DNA from: UBA4636 sp045534575
GTDB lineage: Bacteria; Bacillota; Clostridia; Christensenellales; Borkfalkiaceae
Assembly (NCBI GenBank): GCA_045534575.1
Contig: JAZSJZ010000006.1
Location: 29,720 to 93,719 of the forward strand
Direction: 5' to 3'
Length of the DNA: 64,000 nt
Shown here in pieces: positions 33,990-41,008 of the stretch. Under the pieces are notes generated by a model, which made no database searches, was not told the origin of the DNA, and saw only the letters and a program-made list of their open reading frames with translations. The position numbers and the translations under genes were made by a program. Position 1 is the stretch's first letter. Each line of letters begins with the position of its first letter.

Positions 33990-35435
33990 TTAAAATTTTG
34001 CGCCAACATTAGCATAGGATTGGTTTAGTTTTAAAAAGTTAGATAGGTTGATTGTTCCATCTAAATTTCTAAGTTGCGAATCTATTTTTAAATAGTCAAA
34101 GTCAAAGTCAGTTGATATAAACGGGTTATCAATTTTTATGCTTTCGCCACGTTCACTAGATATGCCTGAATTAACGGTATTGTTTTTGTTAATAAAATTT
34201 GTTTCGCCATTTAAGGCTTGTAGAAAGTAGCAATTTTCCGCAGTGCCAACGTAAGTATCTGCGTTAGTCGTTTGTAAATTAGAATATGAAACGTTGTTTT
34301 TAAACACGTTATGCGATTTATTAATTCCGTAAATTGGTCCGTAGGTTACGCCATTTTCTTCCCAAACTGAGCTATACGTTGCATTATCTTTGGTAAATCT
34401 TCCCGTTGCAAAATTTCTTTTGCCGTTGTTATATGCAGTGCAGTTGGTTAAGGTTATTGTGCCCGGGTTAGAATTATCATCAAACCCATTTGCCATATTT
34501 TGAAAGGCAATGCAGTTTTCAACGGTGTGGTCAACTTCTAATGCTCTACCGCCAAGTTTATATCCGTTGCCATCTCCAATTTGGTTTGTTGATATAACGC
34601 CATTTTCATCAATAGATAATCCGTTTTTAAAGGCGATGCAGTTTTTTAAACTAACTGAACCAATAACGCCTGACTCACGCTTGGTAAATAAATCCCAACC
34701 ATCATCACTATTGCAGTATGATATGCAACCATCGAAGCTGTTTCCGTAACCGACAAAAATCTTGCAAGCAAAGCCATCGGCATCGTCACCTACAACGTCA
34801 ATATTCCCAAACGACGTGCAGTTTAAAATTTTGTTATTATCTGGCCAATTTTCAATAGTGTTTTTTGAACTTCCGCTAATCTGCACTCCAGAGTCGCCAT
34901 TAAAGCAAGCAATGCATCTTTCAACAATATTATTGTTGCCACTAATTCTAATTCCGTTATCTAAAGAATTTTTAAAAATTATGCCATACACATACCAAAA
35001 ATCGCCAGCTATGTTCATTCCGTTGTTTTGTTTTTGAAAGTCAAATGTTGCAAAACCATCGTAACAAACTAGATTAATTTTATCATTCTCAGTTCCTTTT
35101 TGGGTAACTTTAATTTCGTTTGCAATTTTATATTCACCGCTTTTTAAAACAATAGTAGATTTGTTTTTGGCTATAAAATTGTTTAATGCAAAGCTAAGGT
35201 TAGTAGGGTTTTGTTTTGAGCCATCACCTATGCCGTTTGGCGAAACGAAGATGGCAGAATTTTCATCAATTTCGTTTACGCTTGTGCTGTTTTGCGATTG
35301 AGTTGAACTGCTACTATCAGCTTGGCTTGTGCTATTATTTTCAGCGGAACTTGAGCTGTTTTCTGTATTGGTTTTTGCGCAACTGCAACAAAAAATAAGA
35401 ACAAAAGATACTGCTAAAAGTAAAAATTTTTTCAT
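33990..35435 (-). CDS. PL9-family pectate lyase lipoprotein
   Basis: 481 residues. Lipoprotein signal (CCSC), Ser/Asn/Thr-rich linker to about residue 55, then a right-handed parallel beta-helix. The PL9 signature is clear: DDADGFACKIFVGYGNSFDG and NSDDGWDLF carry the calcium-binding aspartates, and GNGYKLGG contains the catalytic lysine (Lys293). PL9 enzymes cleave polygalacturonate or rhamnogalacturonan by beta-elimination. As a lipoprotein it would act on the outer face of the membrane. AAGGGG lies upstream of the ATG. It shares its terminator with ypeB. Confidence 0.88.
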   Translation of the reverse strand: MKKFLLLAVSFVLIFCCSCAKTNTENSSSSAENNSTSQADSSSSTQSQNSTSVNEIDENSAIFVSPNGIGDGSKQNPTNLSFALNNFIAKNKSTIVLKSGEYKIANEIKVTQKGTENDKINLVCYDGFATFDFQKQNNGMNIAGDFWYVYGIIFKNSLDNGIRISGNNNIVERCIACFNGDSGVQISGSSKNTIENWPDNNKILNCTSFGNIDVVGDDADGFACKIFVGYGNSFDGCISYCNSDDGWDLFTKRESGVIGSVSLKNCIAFKNGLSIDENGVISTNQIGDGNGYKLGGRALEVDHTVENCIAFQNMANGFDDNSNPGTITLTNCTAYNNGKRNFATGRFTKDNATYSSVWEENGVTYGPIYGINKSHNVFKNNVSYSNLQTTNADTYVGTAENCYFLQALNGETNFINKNNTVNSGISSERGESIKIDNPFISTDFDFDYLKIDSQLRNLDGTINLSNFLKLNQSYANVGAKF

Positions 35436-35522
35436 CTTTATATATCCCCTTAAAGGCGTTTGTTCTCGCAGTTTTTGTTTTTACTAGTCTTTGCCAAAAT
35501 TCGCTAGTTTTAAATTACCTTG

Positions 35523-35541
35523 CCTATAACACCGTTATCGC
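35523..35541. repeat. 19-base intergenic repeat copy
   Basis: CCTATAA-CACCG-TTATCGC, between the YgjV-family gene and the PL9 gene. Confidence 0.5.
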
Positions 35542-35559
35542 GTGGTTTTTGTTGTTTTA

Positions 35560-36180
35560 TTAGTTTTTAATATCTTCAAGTTCTTGAACTTCTTGCGTGC
35601 TAGTAGTTGTTTGAGTTTGATTGTTTTCTTGAACTTGTTTTTCGCTATTTTCAAAAACTTCTTCTTGAAGTTTAACTTTATTATTTTTTTCGCGGTAGCG
35701 GAAAATTGCAACGACTAACGATACTAGCGTGAACGCTGACGAAAATGCGCCGGGGTAAGAGTTTGCTAAAAGGTTATAGCAAATCCAAGGCGGAACAGAA
35801 ATAATATAAACCTTTCTTAGCGTGTTCTCGTGCGAAATTTTTAGCGCAAACGTTGCAATAACCGTGCCTATTATTGGTAGAATGGAAAACCATTTATCAA
35901 AGGTTAAAATTCCCATTACGGTTGATAAAATTGCAAAGCCGAAAGCCCACGCATAGTGCTTAGCCCACTTTTTATCAATGGAATAAATTATTCCTCGAAA
36001 AACGTTTAAAGCGTTCATAATAAGCGCGGTGAAAGCGCCTAAGAAAAAGTAGTGAACGCACCAAAGCGCATTGCCGATATATTGCGCTAAAAGTATGTGC
36101 GCGCGCTTTTTAAACTGATAGCAACCGATGGTTAAAATCATCGCAACTATGCCGATTGCTTGAATTATAATATCTTCCAT
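35560..36180 (-). CDS. YgjV-family inner membrane protein
   Basis: 206 residues with six or seven hydrophobic segments and the Imp-YgjV pattern IQAIGIVAMILTIGCYQFKK ... AQYIGNALWCVHYFFLG. The function of the family is not established; a metabolite transport or sensing role has been suggested only by topology. The C-terminal 45 residues are a Gln/Thr/Glu-rich tail. It lies 28 bases downstream of ddh and is probably co-transcribed with it. Confidence 0.8.
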   Translation of the reverse strand: MEDIIIQAIGIVAMILTIGCYQFKKRAHILLAQYIGNALWCVHYFFLGAFTALIMNALNVFRGIIYSIDKKWAKHYAWAFGFAILSTVMGILTFDKWFSILPIIGTVIATFALKISHENTLRKVYIISVPPWICYNLLANSYPGAFSSAFTLVSLVVAIFRYREKNNKVKLQEEVFENSEKQVQENNQTQTTTSTQEVQELEDIKN

Positions 36181-36208
36181 AACAAAAGAAAAAATTTAAA
36201 AAGTCGGG

Positions 36209-37192
36209 CTATAGCATCGTTTTCCGTAGTTCTTCGCTAGATAAAGGCGAAATCTCACTTGGCGCAATATCTAAAACGGTTTTGCAACCAACCTCGCCGT
36301 TTTTGCTCTTTTTGAAAACTGCGCGAGCATAAGCAACTAAAACGCTTGCCGTAAACTCAGGGTTAGAATCAAGCTTTAACTTATATTCGATAACGTGGTT
36401 GTTCTCAAGGGCATTTCCAGTGTTGCCAGAGCGAATAACAACGCCACCGTGAGGAATTCCCTTGTGGTTTTTATCAAGTTCTTCTTGAGAGATGAAGTTT
36501 ACCGTTGTGTCGTAATCGGCGAAATATTTAGGCATTGTTTTAATTTTTTGTTCAATAGCCTTTTTATCTGCGTTATCTTCCGCCACAACGAAGCAAAGCC
36601 TAGTGTGTTTTTCACGAGTGGTAAATTCTTTTTGCTCGCCGGCTCTAACCGATTCTAAAGCAGACTCAACGGGGCAAGTGTATTGACGGGCGTCAATAAC
36701 GCCTTCAATTCTTCTTATCGCATCGCTATGCCCTTGACTAACGCCTTTGCCCCAGAAAGTATAGTCCTTTCCGCAAGGCAGAATTGCCTGAGCGTAAACA
36801 CGGTTTAAAGAGAACATACCGGGGTCCCATCCGCAAGAAATGAGCGCAACCTTTTTGCCAAGTTTAGCCATTTCGTCAACTGAAGAGAAGTGGGTAGGAA
36901 TGTCGGCATGCGTGTCAAAACTATCAACAACGTTAAAATGCTCGGCTAGAGTTTTGGTCATTGTAGGAAGGTCTGTTGCGCTTCCGCCACAAATAATCAA
37001 AACGTCAATATCGTTTTTAAAATTTAAAATATCGCTAGCAGAATAAACCTTTGCGCCCTCAGTTTGAAGAGATAAGGAACTTGGGTTTCGTCTTGTGAAA
37101 ACGCCAAAAAGCTTCATATCGGGGTTTTGGGCGATAGATAGTTCAACGCCCTTGCCTAAATTGCCATAGCCGTAAATTGCAACGCTAATCAT
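36209..37192 (-). CDS. ddh: meso-Diaminopimelate dehydrogenase
   Basis: 327 residues, typical length. NADP-binding VAIYGYGNLGKGVELSI, the FTRRNP stretch, and substrate-binding segments ISCGWDPGMFSLNR and WGKGVSQGHSDAIRR are all in place. It makes meso-DAP directly from tetrahydrodipicolinate for peptidoglycan and lysine. Its mRNA start lies on a perfect 18-base palindrome, suggesting a dedicated repressor. Confidence 0.95.
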   Translation of the reverse strand: MISVAIYGYGNLGKGVELSIAQNPDMKLFGVFTRRNPSSLSLQTEGAKVYSASDILNFKNDIDVLIICGGSATDLPTMTKTLAEHFNVVDSFDTHADIPTHFSSVDEMAKLGKKVALISCGWDPGMFSLNRVYAQAILPCGKDYTFWGKGVSQGHSDAIRRIEGVIDARQYTCPVESALESVRAGEQKEFTTREKHTRLCFVVAEDNADKKAIEQKIKTMPKYFADYDTTVNFISQEELDKNHKGIPHGGVVIRSGNTGNALENNHVIEYKLKLDSNPEFTASVLVAYARAVFKKSKNGEVGCKTVLDIAPSEISPLSSEELRKTML

Positions 37193-37206
37193 AATAACTC
37201 CTAGAT

Positions 37207-37224
37207 AAATTCAATATTGAATTT
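37207..37224. promoter_or_regulatory. Perfect 18-base palindrome at the ddh transcription start
   Basis: AAATTCAATATTGAATTT, directly downstream of the ddh -10 element and between divergent ddh and the WYL regulator gene. This is the placement of a repressor operator. Confidence 0.55.
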
Positions 37225-37253
37225 ATAATATAATTTTTAGTAAACTTTGTCAA
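37225..37253 (-). promoter_or_regulatory. Promoter of ddh
   Basis: On the minus strand TTGACA (37253-37248), 17-base spacer, TATTAT (37230-37225). Confidence 0.75.
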
Positions 37254-37333
37254 TAATTGAAGTGCTCTTTAATGATTTTTGCCTTATTTTGTGCTAATAG
37301 ATAAAATAAACTCAACTTATTTTATGAAAACCG

Positions 37334-37362
37334 TTCAAAAAAATTTAAAATTATGCTATAAT
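37334..37362 (+). promoter_or_regulatory. Promoter of the WYL regulator gene
   Basis: TTCAAA (37334-37339), 17-base spacer, TATAAT (37357-37362), 21 bases before the ATG. Confidence 0.55.
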
Positions 37363-37383
37363 TTAAAAAAGGGGGGCGAAAAT

Positions 37384-38358
37384 ATGAACGAAAACAAAAA
37401 ACTTGCGCTTATTAGAATTTATCAAACGCTTTTAAAAAAATCTTCAAAAAAAGCCCCGCTCTCGCAAGAGAAAATTTGCGAAATTTTGCAAAATGACTAT
37501 GGTTTGCAGGTCGAAAGGCGAGCCGTTTCAAGAAATTTAGAACTGTTAGAGCAAGTGGGCGTGGAAATTGTTAAAACAAAGCAAGGCGTTTATTTAGACG
37601 GCGGAGTTTTATCGTTTGACGATTTAACGATTATTACCGATAGTTTAGTGTCTTCTAGATACGCTCAAGAAAAAGACGTTTTAGAAATCATTGAAAAACT
37701 ATCGAATTTAACTAACGCAAAAGCCGTTTTGAACGCTCAAAACGTTGTGAACGTTGGCAAAGAAACGCCGAGTTTATCTAGCCACGTTTTGTTTAACGTT
37801 TCTCAAATAAGTGAGGCTATAGGTCGAAAAACGCAGTTAAAATTTGAATATAATAAGTTTGGGGCAGATAAAAAATTGCATAAAACGAGCGAGCAAATCG
37901 TATCGCCGAACAAACTTGTCGTGCATAATCACAGATATTATCTTTTAGCCTATCAAGAACTAAAAAAGCGTGTGTTTTTCTGCCGAGTTGATAAAATGAC
38001 CTCGGTTGAAATTTTAGAAAAGCCCTCAACCGATTTTAAAACGCTAGAAGGCTTTGAAAACGGCGTTGACTATAAAGCCGTTTCAACGCAAATGCCGTTT
38101 ATCTATACCGATATGCCAACAAAGGTTTCGTTTTTGTGCGACGGGTATTTAATCGACCAAGTTATCGATTGGTTCGGCTTTGAAATAGAGATTGAAAAGG
38201 TTAAGGAAAGGTATAAAATAACGGTAGAAATTAGCCCAAGCGCAATGGAATTTTGGGCAATGCAATATTTATCTAGCGTTGAAATTTTAGAGCCGAAAGA
38301 CCTTCGTGAAAAAGTAAGAACAAATCTTTTAAATGCAACCCAAAAATATAAAAAGTAA
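37384..38358 (+). CDS. WYL-domain transcriptional regulator
   Basis: 324 residues. N-terminal winged helix (ALIRIYQTLLKKSSKKAPLS, then VERRAVSRNLELLEQVGVEI), a central WYL domain (YNKFGADKKLHKTSEQIVSP, NHRYYLLAYQELKKRVFFCR) and a WCX tail. WYL regulators usually sense small molecules or nucleic acids. ATG at 37384 follows GGGGGGCG; the upstream in-frame ATG at 37279 is rejected since it precedes the promoter. Its divergence from ddh makes ddh a candidate target. Confidence 0.85.
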   Translation: MNENKKLALIRIYQTLLKKSSKKAPLSQEKICEILQNDYGLQVERRAVSRNLELLEQVGVEIVKTKQGVYLDGGVLSFDDLTIITDSLVSSRYAQEKDVLEIIEKLSNLTNAKAVLNAQNVVNVGKETPSLSSHVLFNVSQISEAIGRKTQLKFEYNKFGADKKLHKTSEQIVSPNKLVVHNHRYYLLAYQELKKRVFFCRVDKMTSVEILEKPSTDFKTLEGFENGVDYKAVSTQMPFIYTDMPTKVSFLCDGYLIDQVIDWFGFEIEIEKVKERYKITVEISPSAMEFWAMQYLSSVEILEPKDLREKVRTNLLNATQKYKK

Positions 38359-38359
38359 G

Positions 38360-38378
38360 GCTATAAGCCCGTTAAACA
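38360..38378. repeat. Partial 19-base intergenic repeat copy
   Basis: GCTATAA-GCCCG-TTAAACA, starting right after the WYL gene stop codon and just before its terminator. Confidence 0.4.
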
Positions 38379-38383
38379 CTAAA

Positions 38384-38406
38384 AAAGCCCTCCGCTGGAG
38401 GGCTTT
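38384..38406. terminator. Bidirectional terminator between the WYL gene and trpB
   Basis: AAAGCCCTCC-GCT-GGAGGGCTTT; A and T tracts flank both sides of these convergent genes. Confidence 0.88.
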
Positions 38407-38415
38407 AATTTGTTT

Positions 38416-39780
38416 TTAAAGTTTTGGGAGTTTATCAATGCTAACCTTTAGTTCCTCGTCGGTTGGCACGTAGTTTTCCATAATGCCGTCGTTAAACTTT
38501 TGGTAGGCATACATATCGAAATAGCCCGTTCCCGTCAAACCAAACACGATAGTTTTTGCTTCGCCTGTTTCTTTGCACTTTAACGCCTCGTCAATGGCAA
38601 CCTTTATTGCGTGAGAAGATTCAGGCGCTGGCAAAATGCCTTCAACCTTAGCAAACGTTTGAGCCGCTTCGAAAACTTCGGTTTGAGTTACCGAGCGCGC
38701 TTCCATAAGTTTATCATCGTAAAGTTGAGATAAAACCGAACTCATTCCGTGGTATCTTAAACCGCCGGCGTGGTTAGCGGCAGGAATATAGGAACTGCCG
38801 AGGGTATACATTTTAGCAAGTGGGCAAACACGACCAGTGTCGCAATAGTCGTAAGCGTAAACGCCACGGGTAAGGGTTGGGCAAGACGCAGGCTCAACCG
38901 CAATCAAGCGGTAATTTTTCTCGCCACGAATCATTTCGCCGGCAAACGGAGAGATAAGTCCGCCAAGATTAGAGCCACCGCCCGCGCAACCGATAATAAT
39001 ATCAGGCGTTATGCCGTATTTATCGAGCGCAGTTTTGGTTTCTAAGCCGATAACCGTTTGGTGAAGAAGAACTTGGTTTAAAACCGAGCCTAAAACGTAG
39101 CGATAGCCGTCTTTAGAGGTAGCACATTCAACCGCTTCCGAAATAGCGCAACCAAGGCTACCCGTAGTTCCCGGAAACTCAGCGTTAATCTGCCTACCAA
39201 CTGAAGTTAGCATAGAAGGCGAAGGGGTAACTGAAGCGCCGTAAGTTCTCATAACTTCGCGCCTAAACGGTTTTTGCTCGTAAGAACACTTAACCATAAA
39301 AACTTCGCAGTTTAGGTCTAAATAAGCGCACGCCATTGAAAGCGCCGTGCCCCATTGCCCCGCTCCCGTTTCGGTGGTAACGCCCTTTAAGCCTTGCTTT
39401 TTAGCATAGTATGCTTGAGCGATTGCCGAGTTTAACTTGTGGCTACCCGAAGTGTTGTTGCCCTCGAACTTATAATAAATATGCGCCGGCGTTTGAAGTT
39501 TTTGCTCTAAGCAATAAGCCCTAACCAAAGGCGATGGGCGATACATTTTGTAAAAATCACGAATTTCTTCAGGGATTTCAAAAAATCTAGTAGTATCGTC
39601 AAGTTCTTGCTTAGCAAGTTCTTGGCAGAAAACTTTTGAAAGGTCATCTAGCGTTGCCTCTTTGCCCGTTTGCGGGTTTAAAAGCGGAGCGGGCTTGTTA
39701 ATCATATCGGCCCTTAGGTTATACCAATATTTTGGCATTTCGCTCTCTTCGAGATAAATTTTGTAAGGAACGTCTTTCAT
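38416..39780 (-). CDS. trpB: Tryptophan synthase beta chain, TrpB2 type
   Basis: 454 residues, longer than classical TrpB (about 400), with the TrpB2 N-terminal extension (LYLEESE-like start, WYNLRADM, PLLNPQTGKEAT). PLP lysine in NTSGSHKLNSA (Lys115), phosphate-binding GCAGGGSNLGG, and TETGAGQWG after the lysine. It condenses indole with serine. No trpA or other trp genes are nearby, so it may salvage free indole or work with a remote TrpA. A Trp-specific T-box controls it, which supports a true role in tryptophan supply. Confidence 0.92.
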   Translation of the reverse strand: MKDVPYKIYLEESEMPKYWYNLRADMINKPAPLLNPQTGKEATLDDLSKVFCQELAKQELDDTTRFFEIPEEIRDFYKMYRPSPLVRAYCLEQKLQTPAHIYYKFEGNNTSGSHKLNSAIAQAYYAKKQGLKGVTTETGAGQWGTALSMACAYLDLNCEVFMVKCSYEQKPFRREVMRTYGASVTPSPSMLTSVGRQINAEFPGTTGSLGCAISEAVECATSKDGYRYVLGSVLNQVLLHQTVIGLETKTALDKYGITPDIIIGCAGGGSNLGGLISPFAGEMIRGEKNYRLIAVEPASCPTLTRGVYAYDYCDTGRVCPLAKMYTLGSSYIPAANHAGGLRYHGMSSVLSQLYDDKLMEARSVTQTEVFEAAQTFAKVEGILPAPESSHAIKVAIDEALKCKETGEAKTIVFGLTGTGYFDMYAYQKFNDGIMENYVPTDEELKVSIDKLPKL

Positions 39781-39879
39781 AATGTTTCTCCTTATTTCGT
39801 TAAACTTCTGGAAAATCAGTTATAGTATGGTTTTTACGTTTTTGGGAAGGCAAATTGCGAGGTTTTTCCAATGGAAAAC

Positions 39880-40147
39880 TCAAAAAATAAAAAAGCCCAA
39901 GAACAAAAGTTCTTGGGACGATATTTACCGTGGTGCCACCCAATTTCTTGCAAAACTGCAACTTACTTCATACTAACATATGAATTGCGCTTTAACGGAC
40001 GCAACCCGTCAATTACTACTTGCTTTCGCTTTCGATTGCCCTCATAAGCCCATTCGCCATACCGCCCTTATCGTGCTCACACCGCCCACAACTCGCTGAA
40101 AAGTTAAAGTAAGGTTACTATCCTTAATCATAGGTTTAATAAATTGT
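39880..40147 (-). promoter_or_regulatory. T-box riboswitch, tryptophan-specific, upstream of trpB
   Basis: On the minus strand the leader shows a stem I region with AGCGAG in the distal part, a specifier TGG (40052-40050) preceded by GAA, the conserved T-box TGGGTGGCACCACGG (from 39942) and then a competing terminator CCCAAGAAC-TTTT-GTTCTTGGG with a T run (39917-39882). TGG is the Trp codon. Uncharged tRNA-Trp should stabilise the antiterminator and turn trpB on. Confidence 0.93.
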
Positions 40148-40153
40148 AACATC

Positions 40154-40182
40154 ATATTATCACTAAAATTAGTGGTTGTCAA
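40154..40182 (-). promoter_or_regulatory. Promoter of the T-box-trpB transcript
   Basis: Minus strand TTGACA (40182-40177), 17-base spacer, TAATAT (40159-40154), a few bases before the predicted leader start. Confidence 0.75.
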
Positions 40183-40204
40183 TTAAAAAAACGCATAAAT
40201 TTTT

Positions 40205-40819
40205 TTAATTTACCTTTTCAAAATCGCTTGCAGGGTGCTTGCACAGTGGGCAAATGAAATCTTCGGGAAGCGTTTCGCCGTCAAACTCCACTTCATAGCC
40301 ACAAATCATGCACCGCCAAAGCGACTTAGTCGTTTCAACCTTTTTAGGCTTTGGCTTAATATTTTTGTGGTAAAATTCGTAAGTGGCGGAAGGCAAGCTG
40401 CTAAAATCGCCACTTTCGGTTATTTCAGCGATAAAAAGCGTGTGCGTTTTAAGTTCCACTTGGTTTATGACCTTTGCCGAAATGAAAGCGTTTGTGCCTT
40501 TGGTAATTGCTAAAAGCCCGTTTTCAACTCGCTTAGCGTTAGAAAAAGAGGCGAACTTGTCTTCATCTCTTCCGCTAACAAACCCAAACTTTTTAAAAAG
40601 TTCAAAGTCCGCACTCTCGTCAATGATAGATAGCGTGAAAACGCCCGTTTCTTTTATTAAATCGTGAGTAAACCCGGTGTTATTCACGGCAATAGATAAA
40701 ACGTTAGGGTTAGAGGCAATTTGCATAGCCGTGTTAATTATGCAAGCGTTATCTTTGCCGTTTGCCTTTGCCGATAAAACGAATAAGCCGTAAGATAGTT
40801 TTTTTAAAGCGTCGCTCAT
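40205..40819 (-). CDS. High-molecular-weight rubredoxin (flavin reductase-rubredoxin fusion)
   Basis: 204 residues: an N-terminal FMN-binding flavin reductase-like domain (LKKLSYGLFVLSAKANGKDN, NTGFTHDLIKETGVFTLSII) and a C-terminal rubredoxin with CMICGYEVEF and CPLCKHPASDF, the two iron-binding CxxC pairs. In clostridia and Moorella such proteins pass electrons from NADH to flavodiiron proteins or other oxygen-detoxifying enzymes. It has its own promoter and is separate from trpB. Confidence 0.9.
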   Translation of the reverse strand: MSDALKKLSYGLFVLSAKANGKDNACIINTAMQIASNPNVLSIAVNNTGFTHDLIKETGVFTLSIIDESADFELFKKFGFVSGRDEDKFASFSNAKRVENGLLAITKGTNAFISAKVINQVELKTHTLFIAEITESGDFSSLPSATYEFYHKNIKPKPKKVETTKSLWRCMICGYEVEFDGETLPEDFICPLCKHPASDFEKVN

Positions 40820-40851
40820 AAAATTCTCCTAAACCTTATGCAGATAATACT

Positions 40852-40879
40852 ATTTTATCATAAAAATTAAATTTGTCAA
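40852..40879 (-). promoter_or_regulatory. Promoter of the rubredoxin fusion gene
   Basis: Minus strand TTGACA (40879-40874), 16-base spacer, TAAAAT (40857-40852). Confidence 0.6.
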
Positions 40880-40925
40880 TACTAGTTTAAACTTTTCCGC
40901 ATTTTAAATTTATGCTAAAAGTGGG

Positions 40926-40944
40926 GCTATAAGTCGATAAATAG
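40926..40944. repeat. Partial 19-base intergenic repeat copy
   Basis: GCTATAA-GTCGA-TAAATAG, between the ABC transporter gene and the rubredoxin gene promoter. Confidence 0.4.
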
Positions 40945-40974
40945 CAAATTTTCACAAAATAATCATAACTTAAA

Positions 40975-41004
40975 TGAAAAAGTGGTGGCAAAAACCACCA
41001 CTTT
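40975..41004 (-). terminator. Terminator of the ABC-FtsX gene
   Basis: Minus strand AAAGTGGTGG-TTTTTG-CCACCACTTT followed by TTCATTT. Confidence 0.8.
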
Positions 41005-41008
41005 AAAA

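Noticed and set aside
39782..39976. Plus-strand open frame of 64 codons next to trpB
   Set aside because: It runs through the T-box terminator and antiterminator of the opposite strand, lacks a ribosome binding site, and the RNA structure explains the sequence.
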